Shown here one piece after another: positions 1 through 7,093 of a stretch of DNA of 29,898 bases. Source of the stretch: a virus. Within the stretch, counting starts at the first letter, position 1. Every line of letters starts with the position of its first letter. The notes under the pieces are model-generated. The model searched no databases and was not told the origin of the DNA. It worked only from the letters and a program-made list of their open reading frames with translations. Location of the stretch: the IMG/VR virus record IMGVR_UViG_3300023179_000371, positions 1 through 29,898 of that record, one strand, 5' to 3'. The position numbers were made by a program, and so were the translations under genes.

Positions 1-36
1 TATTTATAGTTTTACTCCTTTTTTAGTTTTTGTCAA
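1..36 (-). promoter_or_regulatory. possible promoter / ribosome site for a gene beyond the left edge
   Basis: On the minus strand TTGACA lies at 36-31, just inside the non-coding bases after the rIIA-like stop codon, and an AAGGAG-like purine run follows at about 20-15. No good -10 hexamer is visible at the 17-nt position (AAAACT at 13-8). If the spacing used elsewhere in this window holds, the next minus-strand gene would start at or just past base 1. Only the -35 match is strong. Confidence 0.3.
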
Positions 37-2221
37 TAAGATTTATGTAATTTACAATCTTTGTCATTTCTTTCTTTTCATTGTAATGCCACGCATAAGT
101 ATGAGGGACAAATACATCCAGAATTTCGTATCTGGTTTGAATATTCTTTAAAAGAACATCTAAATCATAACTTGGATTGACCTTATCGAATTTAATTTCA
201 ATTTCAGCCAATTTTAAAAATTCAAGGACTTCGCCAACTTTCTTGAAGTTCGATTTTGCATAGAACATAACCGCACTTAAATATTGAGCAAACTCTGAAT
301 TTTCATTCTTAAACAATTCGTGCAAACCTTTCTTTTGAATTTCTTGCACAAGATCAGCAAAATTCTCATCTTTACTATTGTGTTCATCCCAATGAGTCTT
401 ATCTGTGATTTGCTGTGATAGTTTAGAATATTCCTTGCGGATTCCATCTTCAAGATGTTTCCAGAGGTTTGTAAGATTTTTATTTTTATTAATAATCTTT
501 TTCTTGGATTCAAAAGTTTTAGATTTGATTCCATAAATATCTGGAAGTTTCTGACCAGTAAGTTCTTCATACTTCTCAAGAATTTCTTTTAGAGTTCCAT
601 TTCTAAATTCGTGAGTTTTACCTTGGGCTTGGAAGTTATTGATCTCTACATAGATAGCAGTATCATTCGCAAGATCAATAGTCATAGTCTCCCAATTAGA
701 GGATTTTGTTCCCCAATTTCTCGCATCATTACGATTAAATTTAAAGATTTGAGAAGAATGTTTAGGATTTTTATTAGTTACAACGCTAGTTCCAGAATTA
801 ATCTTCTGAATAGTAATCTTCTCATAATCAGATAGATTCAAATAATTTTCACTAATAAGACCAAGTTCTTTGTCAAAAGTATCTTTCGTTGCTTGATCTG
901 CGAATGTAAATACATAAGCACCATCAATTTGATCTCCTAGTTCATTCCATAGAGTAGCAAGACGATGAGTTACTCCCATAGCTGAACCAGTATCATTAAC
1001 TAGAATCTTGTGCGTCTTTTCGCAAAGAATCCTTTTTTCTTCATTCTCTGAATTTAATTTTGAGCTTCTACGAGACTTCTGGTAAAACTTTGAGGTCAAT
1101 TTACCATTCTCTAGCATCTTTGCAATCTTATCATTGAAATCAATATGATTATCACTAATAGTTTTATTGTTCCAAGTTACTTTGTTGCTCAAAGCATTAC
1201 GAACAATATAACCTAAACTGCCATAAGTTCCAAAGACTTCATTATAAAGAGCTTTAACATCATAGATGTTCGTAGCATCTTTAAATTGTTGAGAGATACA
1301 TTCTGCCATCTCTTTCTTAATCTTACGAAACTTTTCTCTGATAGCTTTCCTAGTCTTTTCAGTATATTCTAGATTCTCACGGCTTGCAGTAATATCAAGT
1401 TCGCCAAGATTAAACTCAACTTCAAATCCTTGAGAGCAAATACTTTGCTCATCAGAATCTTCTTTGAATTGCACATCGCTAGTATCAATAGGATAACCAA
1501 CTCCCATAATAGCAACAGATTCAGAACCATATCCAGAACTACGATAATAAGCCCAACCATTACCTTGAAATACTGGTGTGCGATCATAGATTTCAGACAA
1601 ATCTTCTTTTCTTGCACCTTTGATAACTGGCTTGTTCTTGAAATACTTAAACAAGTTTTTAGCAGTATATAAGAAGGTTTCAGTATCTTCTTCTTTGATT
1701 GGAACAGAAATTAATACACCAGTAGGCTCGGAAGATTTTTCTTCCTTGAGCTTAACAATCTTACCGATTTTAGTTTCATCAATAAAAGCATTGTAAGTAG
1801 TTTTCTTGCCATCGTGATAAGAAATCAAAACAAAGTTATCACCATAGCTAAATGGTGCAAACTTACCAATACCATAATATCCAATAGCAGAATTACTATT
1901 GCGTTTAGTAGATTCACCATAATAACAATAAAGATTCTTAATGTCATCAGCAGAAAGACCATTACCAAAATCTCTGATAGTTAAAGTAGGGTCTAGCTTT
2001 GTAGGAAGTTTAACTTCGATAGGACGCTTGCTTTTTGCTTCGATGTTAGCGTCTTGTGCATTACAAGAAATCTCACGCAAAACTGCGAGAGGCTTGTTAG
2101 AATATAACTGATTACGAAGGATGTTAAAGATATAAGGAAGTCCAGATTGTTTGATTCCAAAACTTACGGACTCAAAACTATCAGACTCGACTACATTGAT
2201 TGGTTGTTCGATTAATTTCAT
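23..2221 (-). CDS. rIIA: rIIA-like GHKL ATPase-fold protein
   Basis: A 732-residue protein matching the phage T4 RIIA type. The GHKL (Bergerat) ATP site is near the N-terminus: the N-box ExxxN at residues 50-54 within LREISCNAQDAN, the G1 box DFGNG at 84-88, and a glycine-rich lid GYYGIGKFAPFS at 114-125. The long remainder is lysine- and glutamate-rich with no motif I recognise. T4 RIIA (725 residues, so similar in size) is a membrane-associated protein known for exclusion phenotypes and lysis timing; its biochemical role is unsettled. No rIIB partner is in the window. The start fits a promoter whose -10 TAAATT ends 6 nt before the ATG. Its -35 overlaps the stop codon of the upstream HNH gene, so it can be transcribed independently. 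Family assignment is firm, function is not. Confidence 0.85.
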   Translation of the reverse strand: MKLIEQPINVVESDSFESVSFGIKQSGLPYIFNILRNQLYSNKPLAVLREISCNAQDANIEAKSKRPIEVKLPTKLDPTLTIRDFGNGLSADDIKNLYCYYGESTKRNSNSAIGYYGIGKFAPFSYGDNFVLISYHDGKKTTYNAFIDETKIGKIVKLKEEKSSEPTGVLISVPIKEEDTETFLYTAKNLFKYFKNKPVIKGARKEDLSEIYDRTPVFQGNGWAYYRSSGYGSESVAIMGVGYPIDTSDVQFKEDSDEQSICSQGFEVEFNLGELDITASRENLEYTEKTRKAIREKFRKIKKEMAECISQQFKDATNIYDVKALYNEVFGTYGSLGYIVRNALSNKVTWNNKTISDNHIDFNDKIAKMLENGKLTSKFYQKSRRSSKLNSENEEKRILCEKTHKILVNDTGSAMGVTHRLATLWNELGDQIDGAYVFTFADQATKDTFDKELGLISENYLNLSDYEKITIQKINSGTSVVTNKNPKHSSQIFKFNRNDARNWGTKSSNWETMTIDLANDTAIYVEINNFQAQGKTHEFRNGTLKEILEKYEELTGQKLPDIYGIKSKTFESKKKIINKNKNLTNLWKHLEDGIRKEYSKLSQQITDKTHWDEHNSKDENFADLVQEIQKKGLHELFKNENSEFAQYLSAVMFYAKSNFKKVGEVLEFLKLAEIEIKFDKVNPSYDLDVLLKNIQTRYEILDVFVPHTYAWHYNEKKEMTKIVNYINLIDKN

Positions 2222-2256
2222 ATATTGAATTTAAATTAAATTTTAATTAGGGTCAA
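2222..2256 (-). promoter_or_regulatory. sigma-70-like promoter of the rIIA-like gene, leaderless geometry
   Basis: Minus strand: TTGACC at 2256-2251, a 17-nt spacer, TAAATT at 2233-2228, then 6 nt to the ATG at 2221. Transcription starting about 7 nt after the -10 would begin at the start codon. The TGA stop of the upstream HNH gene (2255-2253) lies inside the -35. No Shine-Dalgarno is present. Confidence 0.6.
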
Positions 2257-2765
2257 GAGTTATTTTCTGCTACTTTTCTGCAAAAAGTTATAAATTCTTG
2301 ATCTCCAAGAGCTTGCTTCATAAAATTTATTTTTTTGTGAACCCATTGAACATTGTCTTTTGTATATCCTTTAGAAGAATCAATCCTATCTAGGGATGCA
2401 GTTTGGTCTTTATGATTTCTGAAATTTCTTACAAAACAAATTTCCATTCCAGATAATGCACATTTTTTCTTTTGTTTGATAAAAAGCTCCCAAATATATT
2501 TAGGCGTAAGACTCCATTTAATTTTTCTATAACCCGCTTTTCTGCGAAGATTGTGGAAATACCTCAAGTGCATTTCTCCATAGCTTCGTAATCTACAATT
2601 TCTGCAACCACCTTTATTTTCTTTTTTATTTAATCCAGCTTGAGTTATTACTCTTTCTGCTCCACAACCACATCTACATTTCCATTTTGGAACATCCCAT
2701 CTTGTTTTCCCGACTAATTCTGTTATAGTATAATTTCCTATTTTTTGACCTATTTTATATTTCAT
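2253..2765 (-). CDS. free-standing HNH endonuclease with N-terminal zinc-binding cysteines
   Basis: 170 residues from the ATG at 2765. The open frame extends 9 codons further upstream, but AGTGTAAT ends 7 nt before this ATG, matching other starts here. The N-terminal half holds CRCGCG followed by CRNC, probably a zinc-binding module that positions DNA. The C-terminal half has the HNH core: CALSGMEI, then TASLDRIDSSKGYTKDN and VQWVHKKIN, the usual D-R-I-D / N-V-Q-W-V arrangement of phage HNH proteins. Such proteins are usually selfish homing nucleases placed between phage genes, and this one sits between rIIA and the ligase. No intron is visible around it. A second, different HNH protein lies at 22340-22885. 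Confidence 0.85.
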   Translation of the reverse strand: MKYKIGQKIGNYTITELVGKTRWDVPKWKCRCGCGAERVITQAGLNKKENKGGCRNCRLRSYGEMHLRYFHNLRRKAGYRKIKWSLTPKYIWELFIKQKKKCALSGMEICFVRNFRNHKDQTASLDRIDSSKGYTKDNVQWVHKKINFMKQALGDQEFITFCRKVAENNS

Positions 2766-2802
2766 ATAATAGATTACACTAAATAATGACAAACGGAATC
2801 AA
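2766..2802 (-). promoter_or_regulatory. AGTGTAAT-class promoter of the HNH gene
   Basis: Minus strand: TGTAAT at 2778-2773, preceded by AG, ends 7 nt before the ATG at 2765. TTGATT lies at 2802-2797, 18 nt upstream, the same pair of hexamers seen before the virion gene at 23024. Consistent with a second -10 class in this phage. Confidence 0.4.
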
Positions 2803-2818
2803 GATAACCTATATGTTA

Positions 2819-3934
2819 TTACTCGTAACTCTCTCTGTCAATACCTATAACATAACCAAATCTCGGAACACCATCTGGTGTATAATTGAAAAATTTTATT
2901 GTAGCTTTCTTTCCTACTAATTCATTTCTTTGTTTGTAGAGTTCTTTAAGATAACCAAAATCACCTTTGATATTACTCTTAAAGTATTTACCTTTAGCAT
3001 TTGTAAATTCCATATAACCAGCAGTTCCTTTGCGGTTGCCTTCGCCTTCTTTGACTCCTTTGATTACAAATTCGGCATCCATAAACTCTTTTCTTTTAAG
3101 AAGATGTTTGCTTCGTTTGTTTTCATAAGGTCTATTTAATCTTACCATTTGACCTTCATAACCATTTTCCATATACATTTCGTATGCTTGAGTAAGTTCT
3201 TTTTCATTACTTATTTTCATAGTAGTAACAACAACAATACTTGTATATTTTCTTTTAGTAAGAGCGTTAGAAACTAATTCATATCTCTCATAGAATAAAT
3301 CACTTTGATTTAACATTCCAATTTTAGGTGCATCATAAACCCAATACTGAATACTATCAGCACTTTCCTCTAGCTCTGCATCAGTAGGTTTAGTTCTTTT
3401 TACAAGAGAACAAATCTTGTTAAAATCATTGGCAAACTTATCACAATATAGTTCACCATCAAGAATTGCATTGGGATAATCTTTAAAGAATAAATCTAGA
3501 TTCTGACGAATATGAGGAGCAGAGATAATCTTTTTGCCATTTCTGCTAAACATTCCATCTTTTGTTACGATACAACGAATACCATCAAGTTTAGGTTGGC
3601 TATAAACTGGATAAGTAATTTCGTGATCTTCATACTTCTGTGCAAGCATTGGCTCAAAGTATTGTTTTTTATTAATATCTTTTATATCTTCAAAATAACC
3701 AGATTCTAACTTTTGTTTTCTCTTTGCTTCTGCTTCTTTTAATGCTTGTTCGCTTGCAGAAGTAGCATTTGCACGACCAGTATTTTTAGCTTTGCAATCT
3801 GTCCATTCATTAGTGATTTTATTATCGCTATCGGTATGACCAGAGATCGTGCGGTATTGATTTCCTTTGACTTCAATAGTCCACTCTTGGATTTTGCCAG
3901 TCTTTGTCTTTTTATAAATTGTAGGTAACTTCAT
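2819..3934 (-). CDS. ATP-dependent DNA ligase
   Basis: 371 residues. Joins nicks through a covalent lysyl-AMP intermediate. Motif I is SQPKLDGIR with the adenylated lysine at residue 115, motif III is ILDGELY at 157-163, motif IV is EGQMVRL, and motif V is LLKRKEF with its lysines. A C-terminal OB-fold segment follows, ending GVPRFGYVIGIDRESYE. Residues 1-80 precede the catalytic core and resemble a WGR-like domain (IYKKTKTGKIQEWTIEV), a nucleic-acid-binding module found on some phage ligases. Length suits phage ligases. The ATG has -10 and -35 sequences placed for a leaderless mRNA, and the -35 overlaps the stop of the upstream AbrB-like gene. Role: sealing Okazaki fragments and repair nicks, probably alongside the UV-damage endonuclease encoded upstream. 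Confidence 0.93.
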   Translation of the reverse strand: MKLPTIYKKTKTGKIQEWTIEVKGNQYRTISGHTDSDNKITNEWTDCKAKNTGRANATSASEQALKEAEAKRKQKLESGYFEDIKDINKKQYFEPMLAQKYEDHEITYPVYSQPKLDGIRCIVTKDGMFSRNGKKIISAPHIRQNLDLFFKDYPNAILDGELYCDKFANDFNKICSLVKRTKPTDAELEESADSIQYWVYDAPKIGMLNQSDLFYERYELVSNALTKRKYTSIVVVTTMKISNEKELTQAYEMYMENGYEGQMVRLNRPYENKRSKHLLKRKEFMDAEFVIKGVKEGEGNRKGTAGYMEFTNAKGKYFKSNIKGDFGYLKELYKQRNELVGKKATIKFFNYTPDGVPRFGYVIGIDRESYE

Positions 3935-3969
3935 AGTCTCAGTTTATACTGGACTAGCCAACTTGTCAA
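3935..3969 (-). promoter_or_regulatory. sigma-70-like promoter of the DNA ligase gene
   Basis: Minus strand: TTGACA at 3969-3964, then at 17 nt TAAACT (3946-3941) ending 6 nt before the ATG at 3934. TATAAA at 3948-3943 with a 15-nt spacer is an alternative -10. The upstream gene's TGA stop (3968-3966) is embedded in TTGACA. Confidence 0.6.
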
Positions 3970-4154
3970 ATTTTGTTTTTTTTTGATTTAGAAGGAGTTG
4001 CAGCTTTTAGCAAACTCCAAGTGCCATCTTTATTATCGTGCCAATCAATCGTATCACCAATTTTCCATCCCATTTTTTTCATTAAAGAATTTGGTAATTC
4101 AATGTATTGATAACCATTTTCTTCTTTTACTTCAATTTTAATAGGCTTTTTCAT
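3966..4154 (-). CDS. SpoVT/AbrB-type (MazE-like) DNA-binding protein
   Basis: 62 residues. The sequence ELPNSLMKKMGWKIGDTIDW followed by a DGTW turn is the swapped-hairpin AbrB fold used by MazE-type antitoxins and transition-state regulators. The lysine-rich tail (SKSKKNKI) could add DNA contacts. The start overlaps the previous gene's stop by 4 nt (ATGA), so translation is probably coupled. I see no toxin partner: the neighbour upstream at 4151-4798 does not resemble MazF, so an orphan phage regulator is more likely than a toxin-antitoxin pair. Its stop codon forms part of the ligase -35. Confidence 0.75.
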   Translation of the reverse strand: MKKPIKIEVKEENGYQYIELPNSLMKKMGWKIGDTIDWHDNKDGTWSLLKAATPSKSKKNKI

Positions 4155-4798
4155 CTTGGAGATAAAAACCTTATAATTTTTCTAATACCTTTCCATTGTA
4201 GCCAATTCAAAAATCTTATAATAAAATTGATGCTTTTGCAAAGTTTCCATTCAATAAGATTCATAGTCTTAACATAATATTTAAAATAAAAACTATAAAC
4301 TGGACATCTCATTTTTCTTTCGTGATCGTCTAATTGTTTTTGAAAAATTTCATCTGCTTCTATTCTTTTTTCAGATGAATTTTTTTCAACTGGCGTAATT
4401 AAAGATATTTCTGTCAATAATCCTTTTATTACAACACATTTCCAATCTGGAAACAAATCATAACTTTCTTTAGTTTTGCCAAGAACATAACAACTAAAAG
4501 TAAATGTTCCAGTAAAATCATCTCTAAAAACTTCTTCTTCACTATCTTTTACCCATTTATTTTTATCAAAAAATTCCCTAAATTTACCATTGTCCACAAC
4601 ATAGTTTGGATTATCTTCCCAATGCCCTTCTATTTTTAATTCAAATAATTTATTATCACGAATAATATAAGTGGACATTATATTAGGTTCTAATTCTTTT
4701 GTCTGAAACTCTTGTTGGTTAAAATCAACGCCAAGAGCTTTTAACTCATCATTAAGAGGTAAATCTTGCTCTATTTTAACATGATTAAACAATCCCAT
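4151..4798 (-). CDS. conserved phage protein of unknown function (MGLFNHVK-type)
   Basis: 215 residues. The N-terminus MGLFNHVKIEQDLPL, followed by FQTKELE and a Y-x-I-R-x-N-K-L-F-E stretch, resembles small phage proteins starting MGMFDYV...LPL...QTK that are widespread and uncharacterised. Residues 90-135 form a beta-rich segment with aromatic residues. The C-terminal 40 residues are basic and aromatic (WLQWKGIRKIIRFLSPR) and could be an amphipathic membrane-facing helix. No signal peptide and no catalytic motif recognised. It has its own strong promoter and overlaps the AbrB-like gene by 4 nt, so both are probably made from one mRNA. Confidence 0.7.
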   Translation of the reverse strand: MGLFNHVKIEQDLPLNDELKALGVDFNQQEFQTKELEPNIMSTYIIRDNKLFELKIEGHWEDNPNYVVDNGKFREFFDKNKWVKDSEEEVFRDDFTGTFTFSCYVLGKTKESYDLFPDWKCVVIKGLLTEISLITPVEKNSSEKRIEADEIFQKQLDDHERKMRCPVYSFYFKYYVKTMNLIEWKLCKSINFIIRFLNWLQWKGIRKIIRFLSPR

Positions 4799-4831
4799 AC
4801 TTTATTATATGTTTATTTGTTAAATTGTCAA
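4799..4831 (-). promoter_or_regulatory. consensus sigma-70-like promoter
   Basis: Minus strand: perfect TTGACA at 4831-4826, a 16-nt spacer, perfect TATAAT at 4809-4804, then 5 nt to the ATG at 4798. No Shine-Dalgarno. One of the two best consensus matches in the window; it drives the 4798-3966 gene pair. Confidence 0.75.
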
Positions 4832-4834
4832 ATA

Positions 4835-4924
4835 TTACCAATGATGAATTGCATTTATAATCAGCACAATATTAGCTATAACACCTAAAATAACCACAAA
4901 CATTTCATATACTTTATGTGTCAT
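4835..4924 (-). CDS. 29-residue single-span membrane peptide
   Basis: A micro-ORF of 29 residues: a short charged start (MTHKVYE) followed by a hydrophobic span, MFVVILGVIANIVLIINAI, ending HHW. The ATG overlaps the stop of the 43-residue ORF by 4 nt (ATGA), the same coupling used by its longer neighbours, and the stop lies 3 nt before the next promoter's -35. The overlap chain and purine-rich coding strand argue that it is real. Function unknown. Confidence 0.5.
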   Translation of the reverse strand: MTHKVYEMFVVILGVIANIVLIINAIHHW

Positions 4925-5052
4925 TTTTGATATACCTTATTTAAGATTAAAAGCACTCCAAAAAAACTTGCCATAGAATAGTTTTGCTTTACAATATTAA
5001 ATACCATAAATATTGACAAGAATAATTGGACTAATTGATTTAATATTTTCAT
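4921..5052 (-). CDS. 43-residue small hydrophobic protein
   Basis: Reads MKILNQLVQLFLSIFMVF, then a short polar stretch, then SFFGVLLILNKVYQK. It looks like one or two short membrane-associated helices. It begins inside the stop codon of the PD-(D/E)xK-like gene (ATGA overlap, 5052-5049) and ends inside the start of the 29-residue ORF, so four consecutive genes from 6421 to 4835 are joined by 4-nt overlaps. No recognisable family. Small phage membrane proteins of this type often act on the host envelope, but nothing in the sequence shows that here. Confidence 0.5.
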   Translation of the reverse strand: MKILNQLVQLFLSIFMVFNIVKQNYSMASFFGVLLILNKVYQK

Positions 5053-5525
5053 AGTGATTCTAGTTGAGATATAGAAAGATTATAACAATCTGCTTTAAAT
5101 TTCCAGCCAAAAGTAGATTTTTGATCTACCTTGCCTTTTTCGCAAAATCGTGCTTCATTGAAATAGTCGGCTTTCTTTTTCTTTCCAAGAATCCACGCTT
5201 TAGAAAAATCCTCTAATACTCTTACAAAAAGATAATAGTCACAATTTTGTTTTGTATTAAAATCTGAAACGCTACAATCATATTCTCGCCTTGGTCTTGA
5301 AGTGCAACGCTTTGTTTTTACTTCATAAGTAGTATTATCTTTTTTAACATCAAAATTATAATCATCTGGTTCTTCTGCATTTAAATATTCAGCAACAATT
5401 AATTGCCCAATGTAACCAGCAATATTTCCCGCACCTTCTGTAATAGAATTATTTAATTTGCCAAGTTTTGTTGCTCTTGATTTTGCTTCTGTTAAGATTT
5501 TATTTGATACTTGTAATTCAATCAT
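5049..5525 (-). CDS. PD-(D/E)xK nuclease-like protein
   Basis: 158 residues. The layout fits a restriction-endonuclease-like fold: a helix with GYIGQLIVAEYL (Glu46), then YNFDVKKDNTTYEVKTKR providing Asp59 and the E-x-K pair Glu68/Lys70, then strands through DYYLFVRVLED and KAWILGKKKK. Phage proteins of this size and layout include putative resolvases and repair nucleases. A specific substrate cannot be read from the sequence. The gene starts inside the stop codon of the UV-damage endonuclease gene (ATGA overlap), which supports a joint role in DNA repair or recombination. Confidence is good for the fold and low for the activity. Confidence 0.65.
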   Translation of the reverse strand: MIELQVSNKILTEAKSRATKLGKLNNSITEGAGNIAGYIGQLIVAEYLNAEEPDDYNFDVKKDNTTYEVKTKRCTSRPRREYDCSVSDFNTKQNCDYYLFVRVLEDFSKAWILGKKKKADYFNEARFCEKGKVDQKSTFGWKFKADCYNLSISQLESL

Positions 5526-6421
5526 AAATTTGCAAAAGATTGTTCTTTCATTTTTAACTCGAAATCAATATCTATATTATCATATCCATAAGTATTTGGC
5601 AAGAATTTTGCATAATCGGCGTGTTTTCTAGGATTCTTGTGACCATCAATACTTTCAGAATAATGAAATAATGGAGTATGATTACCCCAAGTAATTCGTG
5701 CAAGATGAAATGCTTGTTCCTCTGATAAATTATCTGGATGGCATTTATGATGAAGATAATCAAAGGTGATAGGAATACTAGAGATAGAATGAAAGTATTT
5801 CATAAGTTTCTTGACTGACCAACAAGTATCTTTGTCATCATTCTCAATAACTAATCTAGACTTAACATCATTTGATAGTCTATCAAAATTTTTCATAAAC
5901 TTTTTTACTACATCATTTAGATTGCCTTTAGAATTATGTATGTGCATATTCATAGGTGCATTATAGTTAAGTGGACAACCGATTTGGGTCATAAACCAAC
6001 CATAGTGATTTAATTCTTTGATTGTTTTGTCTACTGCATTGTCGTTATCACTAGCAAGAACATTAAATTCGCTAGGATGACAAGAAACTCTTGCATCCCT
6101 AGATTGAATTAGATTCTTGATATTATTAAATTGATTTACTATTCTTTCATAATCTGGCAAATCTTGTAATGATACATTAGCTTTGTCATAAGTAATAAGA
6201 GGAAATAAATCAGAAGAAATTCTATAAGTATGATTATGGTCGGCACAATATTTAATATATTGATATGTAACAATCATATTATTAAGGATTCTAGAAGATA
6301 AAGCTGAAAGAGCTTCTTTTCTATTCATAGAAGCAAAACGAGCATAAGTCATCGTATTGAACTTGACAGGATTATCTTGTTCAGCAAGACTTAAAACAAT
6401 ACAGCAAACTCCTTTTCGCAT
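5522..6421 (-). CDS. uvsE: UV-damage endonuclease (UvsE/UVDE family)
   Basis: 299 residues. UVDE enzymes are TIM-barrel metal-dependent nucleases that nick 5' of UV photoproducts. Diagnostic pieces are the YRISSDLFPLITYD stretch, RVSCHPSEFNVL (metal-binding His and Glu), MNMHIHNSKG, RLVIENDD, FDYLHHKCHP, and TPLFHYSESIDG followed by HADY near the end. Length matches bacterial UvsE. Two in-frame ATGs stand in tandem (6424 and 6421). I chose the second because the -10 TATATT ends exactly 6 nt before it, as at other starts here. It heads a four-gene overlapping chain including a PD-(D/E)xK-like protein. A repair enzyme of this kind would help a phage of sunlit water. Confidence 0.92.
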   Translation of the reverse strand: MRKGVCCIVLSLAEQDNPVKFNTMTYARFASMNRKEALSALSSRILNNMIVTYQYIKYCADHNHTYRISSDLFPLITYDKANVSLQDLPDYERIVNQFNNIKNLIQSRDARVSCHPSEFNVLASDNDNAVDKTIKELNHYGWFMTQIGCPLNYNAPMNMHIHNSKGNLNDVVKKFMKNFDRLSNDVKSRLVIENDDKDTCWSVKKLMKYFHSISSIPITFDYLHHKCHPDNLSEEQAFHLARITWGNHTPLFHYSESIDGHKNPRKHADYAKFLPNTYGYDNIDIDFELKMKEQSFANL

Positions 6422-6456
6422 CATTCAAATATAATATATATTGTCAAACTTGTCAA
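6422..6456 (-). promoter_or_regulatory. sigma-70-like promoter of the uvsE gene; it decides the start codon
   Basis: Minus strand: TTGACA at 6456-6451, a 17-nt spacer, TATATT at 6433-6428, then 6 nt to the second of two tandem ATGs (6421). The stop TGA of the upstream gene (6455-6453) is inside the -35. A second TTGACA at 6446-6441 has no -10 at proper spacing. Confidence 0.6.
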
Positions 6457-6860
6457 TTATACTTTTCAAAAAATCCAAAACTATTTATCTTACTTGCTCC
6501 GTGGTATTTATATTTGATTCTAAATTCATCTGGATGAACAATAGAAAGAAATTTTCTTCCATTAGGATAAAATTGCCTTACATCTTCGCTTATATCTTCA
6601 TATAGATAATATGTTTGTCCAACTTCACACTCTACTCTACATTCAAAAGTATCTACAAAATTATTCCAATCATTCAATTCAACTAATTCATCATACTCTT
6701 TTTTAATCTCTTGCAATTTTGTTTCAATTTTTTTATTTAAGTTAAGATGTCTAAGTTGTTGTAGCTTATCAAGATCAGCGAGTTCAATCTTTGGAGCAGA
6801 GTATTCTGCTATATATGAAGAACTTGCACGATTTTCTAAAACTCTTTTTGGATCTGTCAT
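6453..6860 (-). CDS. DUF2452 family protein
   Basis: 135 residues. The second half has the family pattern: NWNNFVDTFECRVECEVGQT, then YYLYED, then RKFLSIVHPDEFR and a closing GASKINSFGFF. The first half is a charged helix likely to form a coiled coil. DUF2452 proteins are cytosolic, found in phages and bacteria, and have no assigned function. The ATG overlaps the stop of the 58-residue ORF upstream (ATGA), so it is translated from the mRNA that starts before 7645 or from a local promoter I cannot see. Its stop codon lies inside the uvsE -35. Confidence 0.75.
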   Translation of the reverse strand: MTDPKRVLENRASSSYIAEYSAPKIELADLDKLQQLRHLNLNKKIETKLQEIKKEYDELVELNDWNNFVDTFECRVECEVGQTYYLYEDISEDVRQFYPNGRKFLSIVHPDEFRIKYKYHGASKINSFGFFEKYN

Positions 6861-7033
6861 CTGTAAATATATGTGGATGAACCATCTTTGTTTTTTAATT
6901 CTTTTTTAATCAACGACTTATCTTTTTCGTCTGACCAGTTTATACTATCATAGTTTTGTTTAAACCTATGAGAGAAACAACTTCTTGGTTTATCACCTTT
7001 TCCAGCACCATTATTTGCACTTTTTTCATTCAT
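6857..7033 (-). CDS. 58-residue hypothetical protein, start inside a 61-bp repeat
   Basis: 58 residues, MNEKSANNGAGKGDKPRSC and so on, rich in Lys, Asp and Ser, ending SSTYIYR. No membrane span, no known motif. The region SCFSHRFKQNYDSINW is reminiscent of small phage proteins beginning with a disordered, glycine- and lysine-rich segment followed by a W-rich turn. The stop overlaps the DUF2452 start by 4 nt. The start codon overlaps the last base of repeat copy A (7033-7093), whose other copy lies within the upstream gene. I am moderately sure it is real because of the overlap and the codon content. Confidence 0.6.
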   Translation of the reverse strand: MNEKSANNGAGKGDKPRSCFSHRFKQNYDSINWSDEKDKSLIKKELKNKDGSSTYIYR

Positions 7034-7093
7034 ATATTTGGCTTTTTTTCGTTAGCAAATATGATTATATTTGGTTTAATTTAGTTAGCAAAT
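7033..7093. repeat. 61-bp direct repeat, copy A (intergenic)
   Basis: 50 of 61 positions match copy B at 7361-7421 in the same orientation. Each copy holds two GTTAGCAAAT words about 33 bp apart around a TATTTGGT core. Copy A fills nearly the whole gap between the stop at 7094 and the ATG at 7033, so it may serve as an intergenic leader. Confidence 0.8.

Noticed and set aside
3966-4798. Toxin-antitoxin pair from the AbrB-like gene and its upstream neighbour
   Set aside because: The 215-residue neighbour has no MazF, PIN or RelE features and resembles an orphan phage protein.
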